A stretch of 64,000 bases of DNA from Haloterrigena salifodinae. GTDB lineage: Archaea > Halobacteriota > Halobacteria > Halobacteriales > Natrialbaceae. The translations under genes were made by a program, and so were the position numbers. Shown here one piece after another: positions 26,395 through 35,500 of this stretch (its first letter is position 1; each line of letters starts with the position of its first letter). The stretch is from contig NZ_RQWN01000002.1 of the NCBI RefSeq assembly GCF_003977755.1, positions 310,001 to 374,000 of the forward strand, written 5' to 3'. Under the pieces are notes generated by a model that saw only the letters and a list, made by a program, of their open reading frames with translations, searched no databases and was not told the DNA's origin.

Positions 26395-27513
26395 ATGAGT
26401 ATTACTCGAGAGGCCATTCGATCGGTCGAACCGCCCGAATTCGCAGTGACGCTTCGTAATGCCGGCCTCGCGGGCGCAGGCGGCGCCGGATTCCCGACAT
26501 ACGCCAAGTGGGAGCGCCTCGACGAGGTCGACTCGCTGCTGGTCAACCACCAAGAGAGCGAACCGAACTACTACATGGACAAGTGGCTGGGCCGCGAGCG
26601 AACCGAGGAGTTGGCGGCGCTGTTCGACGGACTCCTCGAGCGGGCGTTCGATCGGATCGTCATCGCCGCCAAGTGGCCCGACCGCGACGAGTGGATGGGC
26701 GACCTCGAGGCGGCGACCGACGCGACGATCTATGCCCCGGACGCGCTGCCAGTCTCCGAAGACGAGACGGGAATCGTCATCGCCTACACCGACGACAAGT
26801 ACGAGTTCGGGATGGAGAGCGTCCTCATGCGGCTCGTCGCGGGCGTGGTCATGGGAGGGAACGAACTCCCGATGGACAACGGCTGGATCGTTCAGAACAC
26901 CGAGACGCTCTCGAACGTCTATCGCGCCCTCGTCGACGGGGAGCCGACGACCCGCAAGTTCGTCCACGTCGACGGGCGGGTGCCGACCCACCGGTTCCTT
27001 GAGGTACCGATCGGCACGCCGGCGACGGACCTGCTCGAGGCAGCGGGTCGCACGGACGACCTCGCCGACAACGAGGTCATTCTTGACGGTGGTCCGGGGT
27101 GGTGTTTCGAGATCGACGCGGCCCCGGATGCGTTCGGGGTCCGCAAGCGAACGAACTGCCTGCTCGTGATGGAGGAGTCGGTCGTCAAGGAGAACACCAT
27201 CGGAAGCGGCGGCCGGGTCAACGTCCTCGCACCAGCGGCGTGGAAGGAGTCGGTCCACGAGACGGCCCCGACAGAAGCGCTCCGTCCGGACCGCGTCGAA
27301 GTGCCCCTGATCACGAACCCCGATTTCGAGGGGGTCGTCACGCCGAGCGAGCCGATCGTCAAAGTCGGCGACGAACTCGAGACCGGCGAGATGATCGCCC
27401 GGCCGGCCGACGGGATCAGCATCGCCCAGCACGCTCCGATCGACGGCACGGTTACCGGTGTCGGCGATCGATCGATTACGATCGAGCGCGATGACCGGTC
27501 GACGTCGGGCTGA
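26395..27513 (+). CDS. RnfC/NuoF-like flavoprotein without iron-sulfur motifs
   Basis: A 372-residue protein. The glycine-rich GLAGAGGAGFPTYAKW (about 25-40) followed by LLVNHQESEPNYYMDKW is the NADH/FMN-binding pattern shared by NuoF, RnfC and PduS. A region around GTPATDLLEAAG resembles an SLBB domain, and the end (VKVGDELETGEM with a final hairpin) resembles the barrel-sandwich domain of RnfC. Only two cysteines lie in the relevant region, so the [4Fe-4S] clusters of RnfC/PduS seem to be missing. It stands alone, with no rnf partner nearby. An NAD(P)H:acceptor electron transfer role is likely. Confidence 0.72.
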   Translation: MSITREAIRSVEPPEFAVTLRNAGLAGAGGAGFPTYAKWERLDEVDSLLVNHQESEPNYYMDKWLGRERTEELAALFDGLLERAFDRIVIAAKWPDRDEWMGDLEAATDATIYAPDALPVSEDETGIVIAYTDDKYEFGMESVLMRLVAGVVMGGNELPMDNGWIVQNTETLSNVYRALVDGEPTTRKFVHVDGRVPTHRFLEVPIGTPATDLLEAAGRTDDLADNEVILDGGPGWCFEIDAAPDAFGVRKRTNCLLVMEESVVKENTIGSGGRVNVLAPAAWKESVHETAPTEALRPDRVEVPLITNPDFEGVVTPSEPIVKVGDELETGEMIARPADGISIAQHAPIDGTVTGVGDRSITIERDDRSTSG

Positions 27514-27534
27514 TGCCGCCGGCGCGGCTACGGC

Positions 27535-27693
27535 TCACCGTCGGCACGACCACACGGTCGTCGATCGGATCCACGCGGACGGGGTCCGCCGATCGCAGAT
27601 GACGGTGCCATCGCCGTCCTCGTAGCTGACGTAGTGGTCGAACGCTCGATCCGCCGTCGCCTCTCGCTCATCGTAGTCGCCCTTTGCGTGCAT
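27535..27693 (-). CDS. Small haloarchaeal protein (DUF7331-like)
   Basis: A 52-codon frame from ATG (27691-27693) to TGA. The central part, AFDHYVSYEDGDGTVICD and then TPSAWIRS, matches a small haloarchaeal family that I recall as DUF7331 (aromatic/acidic segment, a single cysteine in VICD, and a PxAWI motif). The last eight residues (TTVWSCRR) are unlike that pattern and may mark a frameshifted end. It lies between the RnfC-like gene and a zinc-ribbon membrane protein. Function unknown. Confidence 0.6.
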   Translation of the reverse strand: MHAKGDYDEREATADRAFDHYVSYEDGDGTVICDRRTPSAWIRSTTVWSCRR

Positions 27694-27839
27694 TCGAAAT
27701 CACGTCCGTCGGTCGCCGAGACCGACCTGATAGCCGCCGTACCAAGCGATTGGTGAAAAGGGCTCCGTCGATGTACTACTAGTGTGATTATATCACGGGT
27801 GCGTAGTGGTAACGCCGGTCACTCGAGCGGGGCTGGAGA

Positions 27840-28253
27840 TTACGTCTGGGCCGGTTCCTCGTCGGGGCTCGGCTCGAGGCGGGCCGTACACCAGTGACAG
27901 AACTCGAGGTCCTCGTCGAGTTCCTTTCCGCATTCGGGGCAGGTAGCCCCGCCGTCGTCTCCGCCGCTGCTCGGCGAGAACTCGAGCGCTCGAACGATCG
28001 CGTCGAACGCCGCGATGAGGTTGACGAACAGGACCGTTAGCTGAGACAGCATGTCGACCTCGCTGGTGATCGTCATCGCCTCGGCGAACGATTCGGCCGC
28101 TGCGATCTGATCGACCGGGAAGAAGAGCCAGAACGTGACGAAGTAGAGTCCGGCAAAGAGCAGCGCTCGAAGCCAGTCCCGGATCACGACGTGTCCGGCA
28201 CCGGGAAAGACCATCGAGAGGCCAGCGGCGACGACCGCGCGAAGCCATGTCAT
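27840..28253 (-). CDS. Membrane protein with C-terminal zinc ribbon
   Basis: A 137-residue protein starting at MTWLRAVVAAGLSMVFPG (ATG 28251-28253). Two to three membrane helices lie in the first 85 residues. The C-terminal zinc ribbon has CPECG and CHWC, followed by an acidic tail. The GAGHVVIRDWLRALLF region resembles small haloarchaeal membrane families with this layout. An upstream start at 28355 would add a non-coding-looking stretch. Function unknown. Confidence 0.72.
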   Translation of the reverse strand: MTWLRAVVAAGLSMVFPGAGHVVIRDWLRALLFAGLYFVTFWLFFPVDQIAAAESFAEAMTITSEVDMLSQLTVLFVNLIAAFDAIVRALEFSPSSGGDDGGATCPECGKELDEDLEFCHWCTARLEPSPDEEPAQT

Positions 28254-28519
28254 CGTACGTGGTGGTAGGGGACCCTCGTCCTTAACATTCCGATTTCTTT
28301 CGACGACGGTGTACGTTCGGATCGATAACCGTTCTGGGCGGGAACGGACCGGCAACCCGTTCCCGAGCAGTCGATTCGTTTCGAAAATCGAGAGCTCGAG
28401 ACGCGATCTCGTCTCCCGTCACCAAGACTCGTTGTGAGCCGAACATGAACCGTTCCATATCGCGAGTCGCTTCGCTCTCACTCGGTCTGCGTAACTTCTC
28501 GCCGGCTTGGATACGCTCT

Positions 28520-29221
28520 CTACAGTCCCTCGAGAACACCATCATCCACCGCGCCCGTCTCGAGCGTCTCTACTAGCGAACGGAGTTCGCGCAGCGGCAA
28601 CTGTCCAGGCGCGTACTCGCTCGAGTCCGAGGCCAGCGGCGCGTAGCCGAGCGCCGAACCGTACAGCGGGGCGACGACGCGCGTGTGACTGCCGAGTTTT
28701 CCCATTCCCATCCCGGCGGTCCGAATTCCGTCGCGAGTGGCGCTTTCGATCGCCGACAGAATCCGCAGACAGTCCCGGCGGTCTTCGACCTGGGTGGCGA
28801 ACTTGGCGATGTCGCCGTACTCGGCGCACTCCTCGATGATCGCGTCGAGGGTCTCCCGATCCGGCGTTGCGTCGAAATCGTGGAAGGAGATCACCAGTTC
28901 TACGTCCTGGTCGCGGAACTCGTCGACAACCCACTCCGTCCCACGGGCCGTCTCGAGTTCAACGTCGACCAGTTCGACGGCGCCGAATTCCGCGGCGGTC
29001 ATCAACGCGTCCAAGCGACCCTGATCCTCCGCGTGGCCGCCGGCCCACTGCGACCGGTTCGTGGCGAGAATTGGCAGTTCGCCGTCGTAGTCGGCGAGTT
29101 GCTCGATCGGGTCGTTCGCGCTGTCCATCCGAAACTCGAGCAGATCGGCGGCCTCGCGCGCGTCCGGTTCCCGTCCGAGATCGTTCGTCGTCGCAGCGAG
29201 GGAGAACCCGTCGACGGTCAT
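28520..29221 (-). CDS. aroD: 3-dehydroquinate dehydratase, type I
   Basis: A 233-residue type I enzyme that dehydrates 3-dehydroquinate through a Schiff base. The catalytic histidine is in ELVISFHDFDATP and the lysine in DIAKFATQVED. The N-terminal ADLLEFRMD segment is the usual substrate-binding start, and the late GSHTRVVAPLYGSALGYA motif closes the barrel. The ATG at 29219-29221 (MTVDGFSLA) is favoured because CCTTTTATC lies about 25-33 nt upstream, a good TATA box for a leaderless transcript. It follows DHQ synthase II in the pathway. Confidence 0.94.
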   Translation of the reverse strand: MTVDGFSLAATTNDLGREPDAREAADLLEFRMDSANDPIEQLADYDGELPILATNRSQWAGGHAEDQGRLDALMTAAEFGAVELVDVELETARGTEWVVDEFRDQDVELVISFHDFDATPDRETLDAIIEECAEYGDIAKFATQVEDRRDCLRILSAIESATRDGIRTAGMGMGKLGSHTRVVAPLYGSALGYAPLASDSSEYAPGQLPLRELRSLVETLETGAVDDGVLEGL

Positions 29222-29518
29222 GATACCGGCTACCAATCCCCCAGATAAAAGGATTTCGAGAGGCCGGATAGCGCCGTCTGCCAAACGCCCGCCGGCGACT
29301 GGATTTGATCACCACGGAGAGGCGGAAAATCACGAGATACAACGGTCATTCGCCGGAGTTAATCGAAGTGAAGCGTCCGATCGACGTCGGAGTCGTCGTT
29401 CGAACCACGCGACAGTTCAAGGCTCGAGATGGCCATTTATATATCTATCATCGAGAATCCTCGAGAGTGTTCGTCCGGAACGGATTCGAGCGGCGAGTCA
29501 GCGGACGAGGAGGAGGCG

Positions 29519-30466
29519 TCAGCGATCGGCCAGTCGACTGACGTCGGAGAGAACGGCGGTGGCGGTCTCCGGGCCGCCGGCGCCGCGGCCGCTCGAGTGG
29601 AGCGAGCCGGCGTGGCGCGTTTCGATCTGGACGATATTGCGGGTACCGGTGACCGCGAGCGGGCCGTTTTGCGGGACGAGTCGCGGGGCGACGCGGACGC
29701 CTTCGCGGGTGGCCTCGCCGATCAGCCGAATCGTTCGGCCGTCTTCGGCGGCCAGATTCAACGCGCTACCCGGAATGTTCTGGATTCCCTCGACATCCGC
29801 GTCCTCGAGAGCGAAGCCGCCGTCGGAAAGGACGTTCGCCAGGATGACGAACTTGAGCGCGGCGTCGGTGCCGTCGACGTCGAAGGTGGGGTCGGCCTCG
29901 GCGACGCCCAGGTCCTGGGCCTCCGCGAGGACGTGATCGTAGTCCAGTCCCTCGGCGGCCATCCGGGTCAGGATGAAGTTCGCCGTGCCGTTGAGGACTC
30001 CGCGAACCGCTGTGACGGCCTGCGGCGTTTCGTCTTCGATCGTCGAGAGGACCGGGATGGCACCGCCGACCGTCGCTTCGAACCGGATCGAACCCGCGCT
30101 CTCGTCCTCGAGCGCGCGGAGTTCGTCGTACCGTTCGGCGACGGGGCCCTTGTTGGCCAACACGACGTGGCGGTCGGCCTCGAGGGCGCGTTCGACGTGG
30201 GTGAATCCGGGTTCGGCGTCGCCGAGCGTTGTCGGCGTCGCCTCCACGAGGACGTCGTACTCGCCCTCGAAGACGTCGTCGGGGTCGTCGACGCCGACGG
30301 GTTCGCCGCTGCGTTTGCGCTGGAGTGCGCCTTCGACGTCGATGCCGTCGTCGTCGATGACGGCGTTCGTCGAATCGGCGAGGGCGACGACCTCGTGACC
30401 GTACTCGCCGGCGAGGTCGGCGACCGATCGTCCGACGTCGCCTGCACCGAGAATCGCGAGTCGCAT
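29519..30466 (-). CDS. hom: Homoserine dehydrogenase
   Basis: A 315-residue enzyme that reduces aspartate semialdehyde to homoserine, the branch toward threonine and methionine. The N-terminal LGAGDVGRSVADL is the nucleotide-binding motif, VVLANKGPVAE carries the catalytic lysine, and GTANFILTRMAAEGLDYDHVL is the typical substrate-domain segment. It lacks the C-terminal ACT domain of many bacterial enzymes. The upstream ACT protein gene ends within its start codon (1-nt overlap), so the regulatory domain may be supplied separately. Confidence 0.95.
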   Translation of the reverse strand: MRLAILGAGDVGRSVADLAGEYGHEVVALADSTNAVIDDDGIDVEGALQRKRSGEPVGVDDPDDVFEGEYDVLVEATPTTLGDAEPGFTHVERALEADRHVVLANKGPVAERYDELRALEDESAGSIRFEATVGGAIPVLSTIEDETPQAVTAVRGVLNGTANFILTRMAAEGLDYDHVLAEAQDLGVAEADPTFDVDGTDAALKFVILANVLSDGGFALEDADVEGIQNIPGSALNLAAEDGRTIRLIGEATREGVRVAPRLVPQNGPLAVTGTRNIVQIETRHAGSLHSSGRGAGGPETATAVLSDVSRLADR

Positions 30467-31029
30467 CAGGCGTCACCTCCGAGCAGCGGTTCGACGACGG
30501 TGAGATCCTTCTCCTCGCTGACCGATCGGATGGTCTCGAAGACCGCTTCGGACCGCCCGGAGTCGATCGCGAGTCGCACTCGGGCGCTCGAGGTGTCGCC
30601 GGTTCCCTGTGGCGCGGACAGCGACAGATCGAGAACCGCGGCGCTCGTCTCGTTCTCGATCGCCAGCAGGGTATCGGAGAGATCCGTCTCGATGAGGTGA
30701 CCAACCAGCACGACGCTGATCTCTTCGCCGTAGCGTTCGGCGCCGGCCTGAATGACGTTGATGCCGTTTTCCCGGAGTGCGGCGACGATATCGTCGAACC
30801 GATCCGGCGGACAGCCGAGGTCGACCTCGACGGGAATGTGTCCTCGCGGCGTGATATTGCCGCGTTCGTGGTGGATACTCATGAGATTGCCGCCGTTTTC
30901 GGCGATCGGTTCCAGCGCGGCGAGTAACTCGCCGGGTTCGTCGACCAGTTCGAGGCGGACGGTGTAGGTACGAACGCCGCCGTCGGTCTCGGTGCCGAGG
31001 TCACCCGGTGGCGTCGGTTCGTCACCCAT
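30466..31029 (-). CDS. Tandem ACT domain protein, probable regulator of homoserine dehydrogenase
   Basis: A 187-residue protein that begins at MGDEPTPPG (ATG 31027-31029); a GTG 9 nt upstream is possible. The first ACT domain (about 18-90) has LELVDEPGELLAALEPIAENGGN, in shortened form the classic effector-binding loop. A second, weaker ACT-like unit spans about 98-185. It overlaps hom by one base. Separate ACT subunits usually bind amino acids, so threonine feedback on Hom is a reasonable inference. Confidence 0.85.
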   Translation of the reverse strand: MGDEPTPPGDLGTETDGGVRTYTVRLELVDEPGELLAALEPIAENGGNLMSIHHERGNITPRGHIPVEVDLGCPPDRFDDIVAALRENGINVIQAGAERYGEEISVVLVGHLIETDLSDTLLAIENETSAAVLDLSLSAPQGTGDTSSARVRLAIDSGRSEAVFETIRSVSEEKDLTVVEPLLGGDA

Positions 31030-31865
31030 CGGTGTCACCGCCTCTCGGCACGTGATCGTCCGTCATCGTGGGCATGCTATCGTCTCCGTAACGGGAACGT
31101 AAAAGCGTATAGATATCCTCATCGCTCGAGACCGACTCGAGCGGGCCGCTGTGGCGGTTTCGGCGGCGACTGTTGTAGCGACGCTCGACATCAGTTCGCT
31201 CGAAACGACGCTCTCCCGGATAGAGAGCGACACTCGTTCTTCATTGCAGCCGCCGAACGTGCTCTTTCTTCTCCTGCTCGAGGTGTCGCTCCCGGGTATA
31301 TCTATCTAACTACAGTTCTTTCGAATACTATATTATCGTGCATGTATCTGTTGATCAGGTCGGTCGAGTAATCGAATTGAGATACACCCGAAAAGCGGCT
31401 CCTTCGCCTGTTGTCCGGTGTATTGGTCACTCCTAATTAGATTCGATACTATTTTGATTATCTGGATTTCTTGCGCTTAGAAACAAATATTGTAGCCGAA
31501 TCCGCCTGATTTAGGCCGATATTCGCCATCTCTGTGTGTGATCCAGGACTATTTTCCCTACTCCGATTATTCGGTGGCGATCGAAGATATCGAATTGAAA
31601 AGTAGTATAGAAATATGGCAATTAATCCCCCTCCCCCTGTTCGAGGCGACGAGAGCAAACTGCTTCGTCTGCGTCCGAGCGAACAACCCACGAGACCCAT
31701 CGTAGGCCACCCGGCAATCCAGGGCCACTGTTCACCGTCAACCGCGCTATCAACGCCGACTATTCCATTCTATATCGCAATATGAGATTTATGATTGTCG
31801 TAAACGGACTGCTATCGGCTGTGTGGATTACGACTGAAAGAAATTCGACGACTTCGTCGCCGCGA
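31030..31865. other. AT-rich intergenic region with no supported gene
   Basis: This 836-bp gap lies between the ACT gene and the end of the SMC-related gene, both on the minus strand. The first 60 bp should hold the promoter of the ACT-hom pair. The part from about 31290 to 31620 is clearly AT-rich. A minus-strand open frame at 31458-31700 has no coding character. I see no repeat family, tRNA or hairpin array. Confidence 0.5.
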
Positions 31866-33827
31866 TTAGATGTCCGAGACGACCTCGTGCTCGACGTCGA
31901 CGGCCTGCGCGTCCTCGTCCAGCAGCGCCACGACGAGATACGGCACGTAGGACTCGAAGTACTCGACGACTTTGGCGATCCGTTCGGAGTCGATTGCCTC
32001 GAGGGAGTCGAGCAGCATGAACGGGACCGTCTCGTAGACATCGTGGACGAGATAGCCCGCGAGCGCGAACACGAGACCGGTTACCTCTCGCTCGCTCTCG
32101 CTCAGGTGCCCGATCGTGTCCTCGTAGGCCGCGCCGTCGTCGGTACTGCGGACGATTTTGAGGTCGAACGACGATCGCTCGACCTTCCGGCGGCCCTCGC
32201 GGACCTCGCGGCGCGTCCGGTCGATCCAGATGCGGTCGAGGTTATCGTAACCCAGTGCCTCGAGGAGGTTCTCCATGTGTTCGTTGAACCCCTCGACGGC
32301 GTCGGCCTCGATCTGATCGATGCGCGTTCGGAGATCCGTCAGTTCGTCGGTGATGTCTTCGCGACGCTCCTGGAGATTGCTGCGGTCGTCGAGTCGCTGT
32401 TCGATCTCGTCGATCTCGTCGTCGATCTCCTCGCGCTCGCGCTCCTTGCGTTCGAGTTCGAACTCGAGTTGGTTGACCTCCTTGTGCTGGTCGAGGACCC
32501 CGCTGTAGTCGTCGGTCTCGAGGTCGTCGATCGTCGTCTCGAGGTCGTCGATCTCCTCGGTGAGGGCCTCGCGGTCGTCAACCAGGTCGTCGAGCCGGCC
32601 CTGTCGCCGGTCGAGTTCGTCGTCGATCGAATCGAGGCGACGCTGAGTCTGCCGGTACTCGGTCTTGTTCTCGTTGATCTCCGAGAGCGTCTCCCGACGC
32701 TCGTCGAGGTCGGAGCTGATCTCGGAGCGCTCTTCGATGCGCTCCTGTCGGACGGACCGGAGCTGTTCGATCGTCGTCTCGATCTGGTCGCGGGGAACCG
32801 ACGAGCCGCAGGTCCAGCAGGTGACTGACTCCGAGTCCGCGAGCAACTGGTCCGTAACCGGGCCGTCATCGTCCTCAGTGGCGGCATCCGGAAGGACCGA
32901 TTCCTGTTCGTCGAGCAGTTGCTCGTTGAACTGAATCGTACTCTGTAGCTGCGAGATCTCGTCGGAGAGTTCCGCCTTTTCCGTCTGGAGGGTGTCGATT
33001 TCGGCTTCGAGGCGGCTGACCTCCGTCTCGTCGCCCGACGAGAGCGACTCGAGACGCTCCTCGACCTCGTCGCGTTCGTCCTCGAGAGCCTCGATACTCT
33101 CGCGTTCGGTCTCGATGCGGTCGCGGACGGTTTCGAGCTCCGAGCGGGTGTCGCGAAGCTCCGCGAGTTTCTCCTCGAGTTCGGACTCCTCCTCGCGTCG
33201 CTGTTCGACGTCGACGTTCGTCTCCTCGAGTTCTTCGCGGGCCTCTTCGAGGTCCGCCTGAAGCGACTCGATCTCGTCGGTGAGACGGGTCCGTTTTGCC
33301 TCGAGGTCGGGCAGCCGGTTCTCGAGATCGTCGAGTTCGGACAGCCGCTCGTCGAGTTCCCGTTTCTGCTGTTCGTACTGCTCGATTTCGGCCTTGATCG
33401 CGTCGGTGTCGACCGGCCGCATGATCAGTTCGCGGAGGTCGTCGCCGCGGGCGACGGCCTGTCGCGCTTCGTTAGTTTCGAGCAGGAACGCGAACAGATC
33501 GGCGAGTTCCGGATCGTCGAGATACGGATCGCCGTCGGTAACAATCGTTCCGCCTCGGCGTTCGAGCGTCCGCCGGTATGTCTCGTCGCCGAACTCGAGG
33601 ACCGCGTGGCCCTCGTCGGCGTCGGCTTTGAGACTCGCTTGCTCGCTTCCGAGCGCTGCCATGATCGCCTGCAGCAGCGATGTTCGGTTGGTCGCGTTGC
33701 GCCCGGAGAGCACCGTCACCCCGCGGTGAAACGTAACCTCCGTTTCGTCGATACCCCCGATGTTATCGACCGAAAGGGTGGCTGCCCCCGGAATGTCTCG
33801 TTGTTTCGTATCCAGTCCAGGTTCCAT
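31866..33827 (-). CDS. Archaea-specific SMC-related protein
   Basis: A 653-residue SMC/Rad50-like ATPase. The N-terminal head has GRNATNRTS at residues 42-50, a Walker A variant with Arg in place of the usual Lys. Long coiled coils (about 125-325 and 350-540) flank a hinge with C337-W-T-C340, which could form a zinc hook. The C-terminal head has a signature-like HLSESEREVTGLVFALAG and a Walker B-like FMLLDSLEAID (Asp607). The ATG at 33825-33827 fits the family N terminus better than one 48 nt upstream. It follows rdfA with a 90-nt gap and is probably co-transcribed. Confidence 0.88.
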   Translation of the reverse strand: MEPGLDTKQRDIPGAATLSVDNIGGIDETEVTFHRGVTVLSGRNATNRTSLLQAIMAALGSEQASLKADADEGHAVLEFGDETYRRTLERRGGTIVTDGDPYLDDPELADLFAFLLETNEARQAVARGDDLRELIMRPVDTDAIKAEIEQYEQQKRELDERLSELDDLENRLPDLEAKRTRLTDEIESLQADLEEAREELEETNVDVEQRREEESELEEKLAELRDTRSELETVRDRIETERESIEALEDERDEVEERLESLSSGDETEVSRLEAEIDTLQTEKAELSDEISQLQSTIQFNEQLLDEQESVLPDAATEDDDGPVTDQLLADSESVTCWTCGSSVPRDQIETTIEQLRSVRQERIEERSEISSDLDERRETLSEINENKTEYRQTQRRLDSIDDELDRRQGRLDDLVDDREALTEEIDDLETTIDDLETDDYSGVLDQHKEVNQLEFELERKEREREEIDDEIDEIEQRLDDRSNLQERREDITDELTDLRTRIDQIEADAVEGFNEHMENLLEALGYDNLDRIWIDRTRREVREGRRKVERSSFDLKIVRSTDDGAAYEDTIGHLSESEREVTGLVFALAGYLVHDVYETVPFMLLDSLEAIDSERIAKVVEYFESYVPYLVVALLDEDAQAVDVEHEVVSDI

Positions 33828-33917
33828 GCACCGGTGTACTGTCCCCACACATATAGATATTCCCACTTCAGCCACTCGTGAGAATTTGCCGGTTCCAGGT
33901 TTCGACGACAGAGCGGA

Positions 33918-34565
33918 TTATGCGCCGTCCGCGTCCGCCGCGTGACAATCACACGCCCGGTTCTCGAGGAGTTCCCTGATGGTGTACTCCTGGAGGCAGT
34001 CCTCACAGGTTACCGTAACCGAGACGGTGACGTCGAAGTCGCCGATGGCGACGACCTCGTTGCGCTCGAGTTGGGCGACGGTGTCCGCCGTAACGGCCGC
34101 AGTCCGATTCTGTAACGCACCGAGCTTTTCGCTGCTGCTCTCCAGCCGTTCTTCATCGCTCGGCGTCTCGAGTTTCGCGCCGAGACAGTCGGTAAGGTGT
34201 TTGTAGACCGTCTGGTGAGAGACGAAATCCGACTCGACTCGGTCGATCGGAACGCCGTCCCGTTGGAGTTCGTTTCGAGTCTGAACCCGGGTCCCGCTGC
34301 TGACGTCGTCGTCGGTCAACAGTCGGTAGGTGTTCTCGACCTCTCCCTCTTTGGGCGGGATGTCCGCCTCCTCGAGCGCCGCCTCGAGCACGCGGTGATT
34401 GACGTAGGTCGCGAGTTCGCGCGTGCTGCGCTGGTCGTCTCCGTCCCCAGTCCAGTAGGCGACCAGGTCGTCGTTGAGACCCGCGAGCTCGTACTGCGTC
34501 GCGACCCGCCCGAGCTTGCACGTACACACCGCCTCCGAATCAGTCGAACTGGAACGATCGGTCAC
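33918..34565 (-). CDS. rdfA: Rod-determining factor RdfA-type protein
   Basis: A 215-residue protein of the haloarchaeal family named for its effect on rod cell shape. Recognised features are CKLGRVATQYELAGL at the N terminus, RSTRELATYVNHRVLEAAL as an HTH-like helix pair, and EVENTYRLLTDDDVSSGTR followed by DFVSHQTVYKHLTDCLGAK. The C terminus has cysteine pairs CEDC and ACDCH that could bind zinc. The family is usually found beside an SMC-related gene, as here. Whether this copy controls shape is not known; many haloarchaea carry several paralogues. Confidence 0.85.
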   Translation of the reverse strand: MTDRSSSTDSEAVCTCKLGRVATQYELAGLNDDLVAYWTGDGDDQRSTRELATYVNHRVLEAALEEADIPPKEGEVENTYRLLTDDDVSSGTRVQTRNELQRDGVPIDRVESDFVSHQTVYKHLTDCLGAKLETPSDEERLESSSEKLGALQNRTAAVTADTVAQLERNEVVAIGDFDVTVSVTVTCEDCLQEYTIRELLENRACDCHAADADGA

Positions 34566-35500
34566 TATGTTTGTCTACTCGTCAGGAGACGAAAAACGTT
34601 CGGATCCACGTCGTCTTCGGAACGTGCAGGTGTGATCCGTAACGGTGGAGAACTGCGTTCCGGGCCAGTATCGTCTTACCGTCACGCTGACAAACCATTC
34701 TACATAGACATGTATGAGTTCATATCGCTATCGAGCCGCTCGTCTGTCATCATCTGAGTTATGTATGCAATCGATACTCCCGATTACAGAGGTACTTTTG
34801 TAATTTGTGGTTCACACAGATATAAAAGCAATGTGCGTTACTTGCGGCAGCCGCGTATATAATATTTGGCTTGCATTTGATTGGTGTCCGAAACTGACTA
34901 TCGATTCCACCCAGAATTCAGGCTTCTGTCGACTATTTTTCGGACTTGGCGTGTTCCAGGCGAACTCTTGAGCCCTGTTTTACGACTGTCGTCCTTGACA
35001 AGAGCAGCGGACAAACCCGTAAATAAATCAAATAATGCGATATCTTTTCCTGGCATGGGTGTCGTTTCTGTTCTGGCCCGGTACCGAGTTCGTCTTGCGT
35101 TGCCCTCGAAACCCTCACCGACGGATGGATGCTAGTTGCCGGTTGCATCACCGAATTCGCTATCGGCATCGGAGACAGCCGACGAGTCGTCGCCCGATTG
35201 TCGAACGAATGTTTCCATAATTCAACGATAGCGTAATAGTGATGCCAACCGGCGCCGTAAATTACGAAAGTACCTCTGTAAATAGCGTTCTGGTCTCGCG
35301 TCGAGATTGAGTAGCTGTCTACTCCGGTCGAAACGGGAGCGGGTGCTCGCGTCTAACTGTTTGAAGATGAGATTGCTAAGGGGTTCGGTTCTTGTTCCCT
35401 CCGATCGCGATATCGCCACGCATTCTGGACGCAACGCTTCGAACACCAGAAGCGAGTGAGGGAACTATTATTTATTCGGCACCCGTCAGTAGGGCATACA
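34566..35500. other. AT-rich intergenic region containing a MITE-like element
   Basis: This 935-bp gap separates rdfA (minus) from the PPC-domain gene (plus). It contains the 498-bp element annotated separately, several TATA-like stretches (for example GTATATAATATTT near 34855), and a TATTATTTATTC at about 35466-35476 that suits the PPC gene start at 35501. Short open frames on both strands look non-coding or decayed. Confidence 0.5.
34784..35281. mobile_element. MITE-like element with 23-bp terminal inverted repeats
   Basis: The 23 bp at 34784-34806 and the reverse complement of 35259-35281 match at 22 of 23 positions; both ends begin TTACAGAGGTACTTT. The 498-bp interior is AT-rich, has only short broken frames and no transposase motif. 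The size and ends fit a miniature inverted-repeat element or an internally deleted IS. I could not find a convincing target-site duplication just outside the ends, so an old insertion or a regulatory inverted repeat remains possible. Confidence 0.55.

Noticed and set aside
28282-28545. 87-codon minus-strand frame overlapping the end of aroD
   Set aside because: It overlaps both aroD and the leader of the zinc-ribbon gene, and its sequence is compositionally random.
31458-31700. 80-codon minus-strand frame in the AT-rich gap
   Set aside because: No recognisable motif, poor codon bias, and no promoter-like element at a suitable distance.
31030-31865. tRNA or CRISPR array in the large gaps
   Set aside because: I looked for cloverleaf arms and for regularly spaced repeats in this and the other long gaps and found none.
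35222-35446. 74-codon minus-strand frame at the right end of the MITE-like element
   Set aside because: It crosses the element boundary and shows no transposase or other motif, so it is probably a chance frame.
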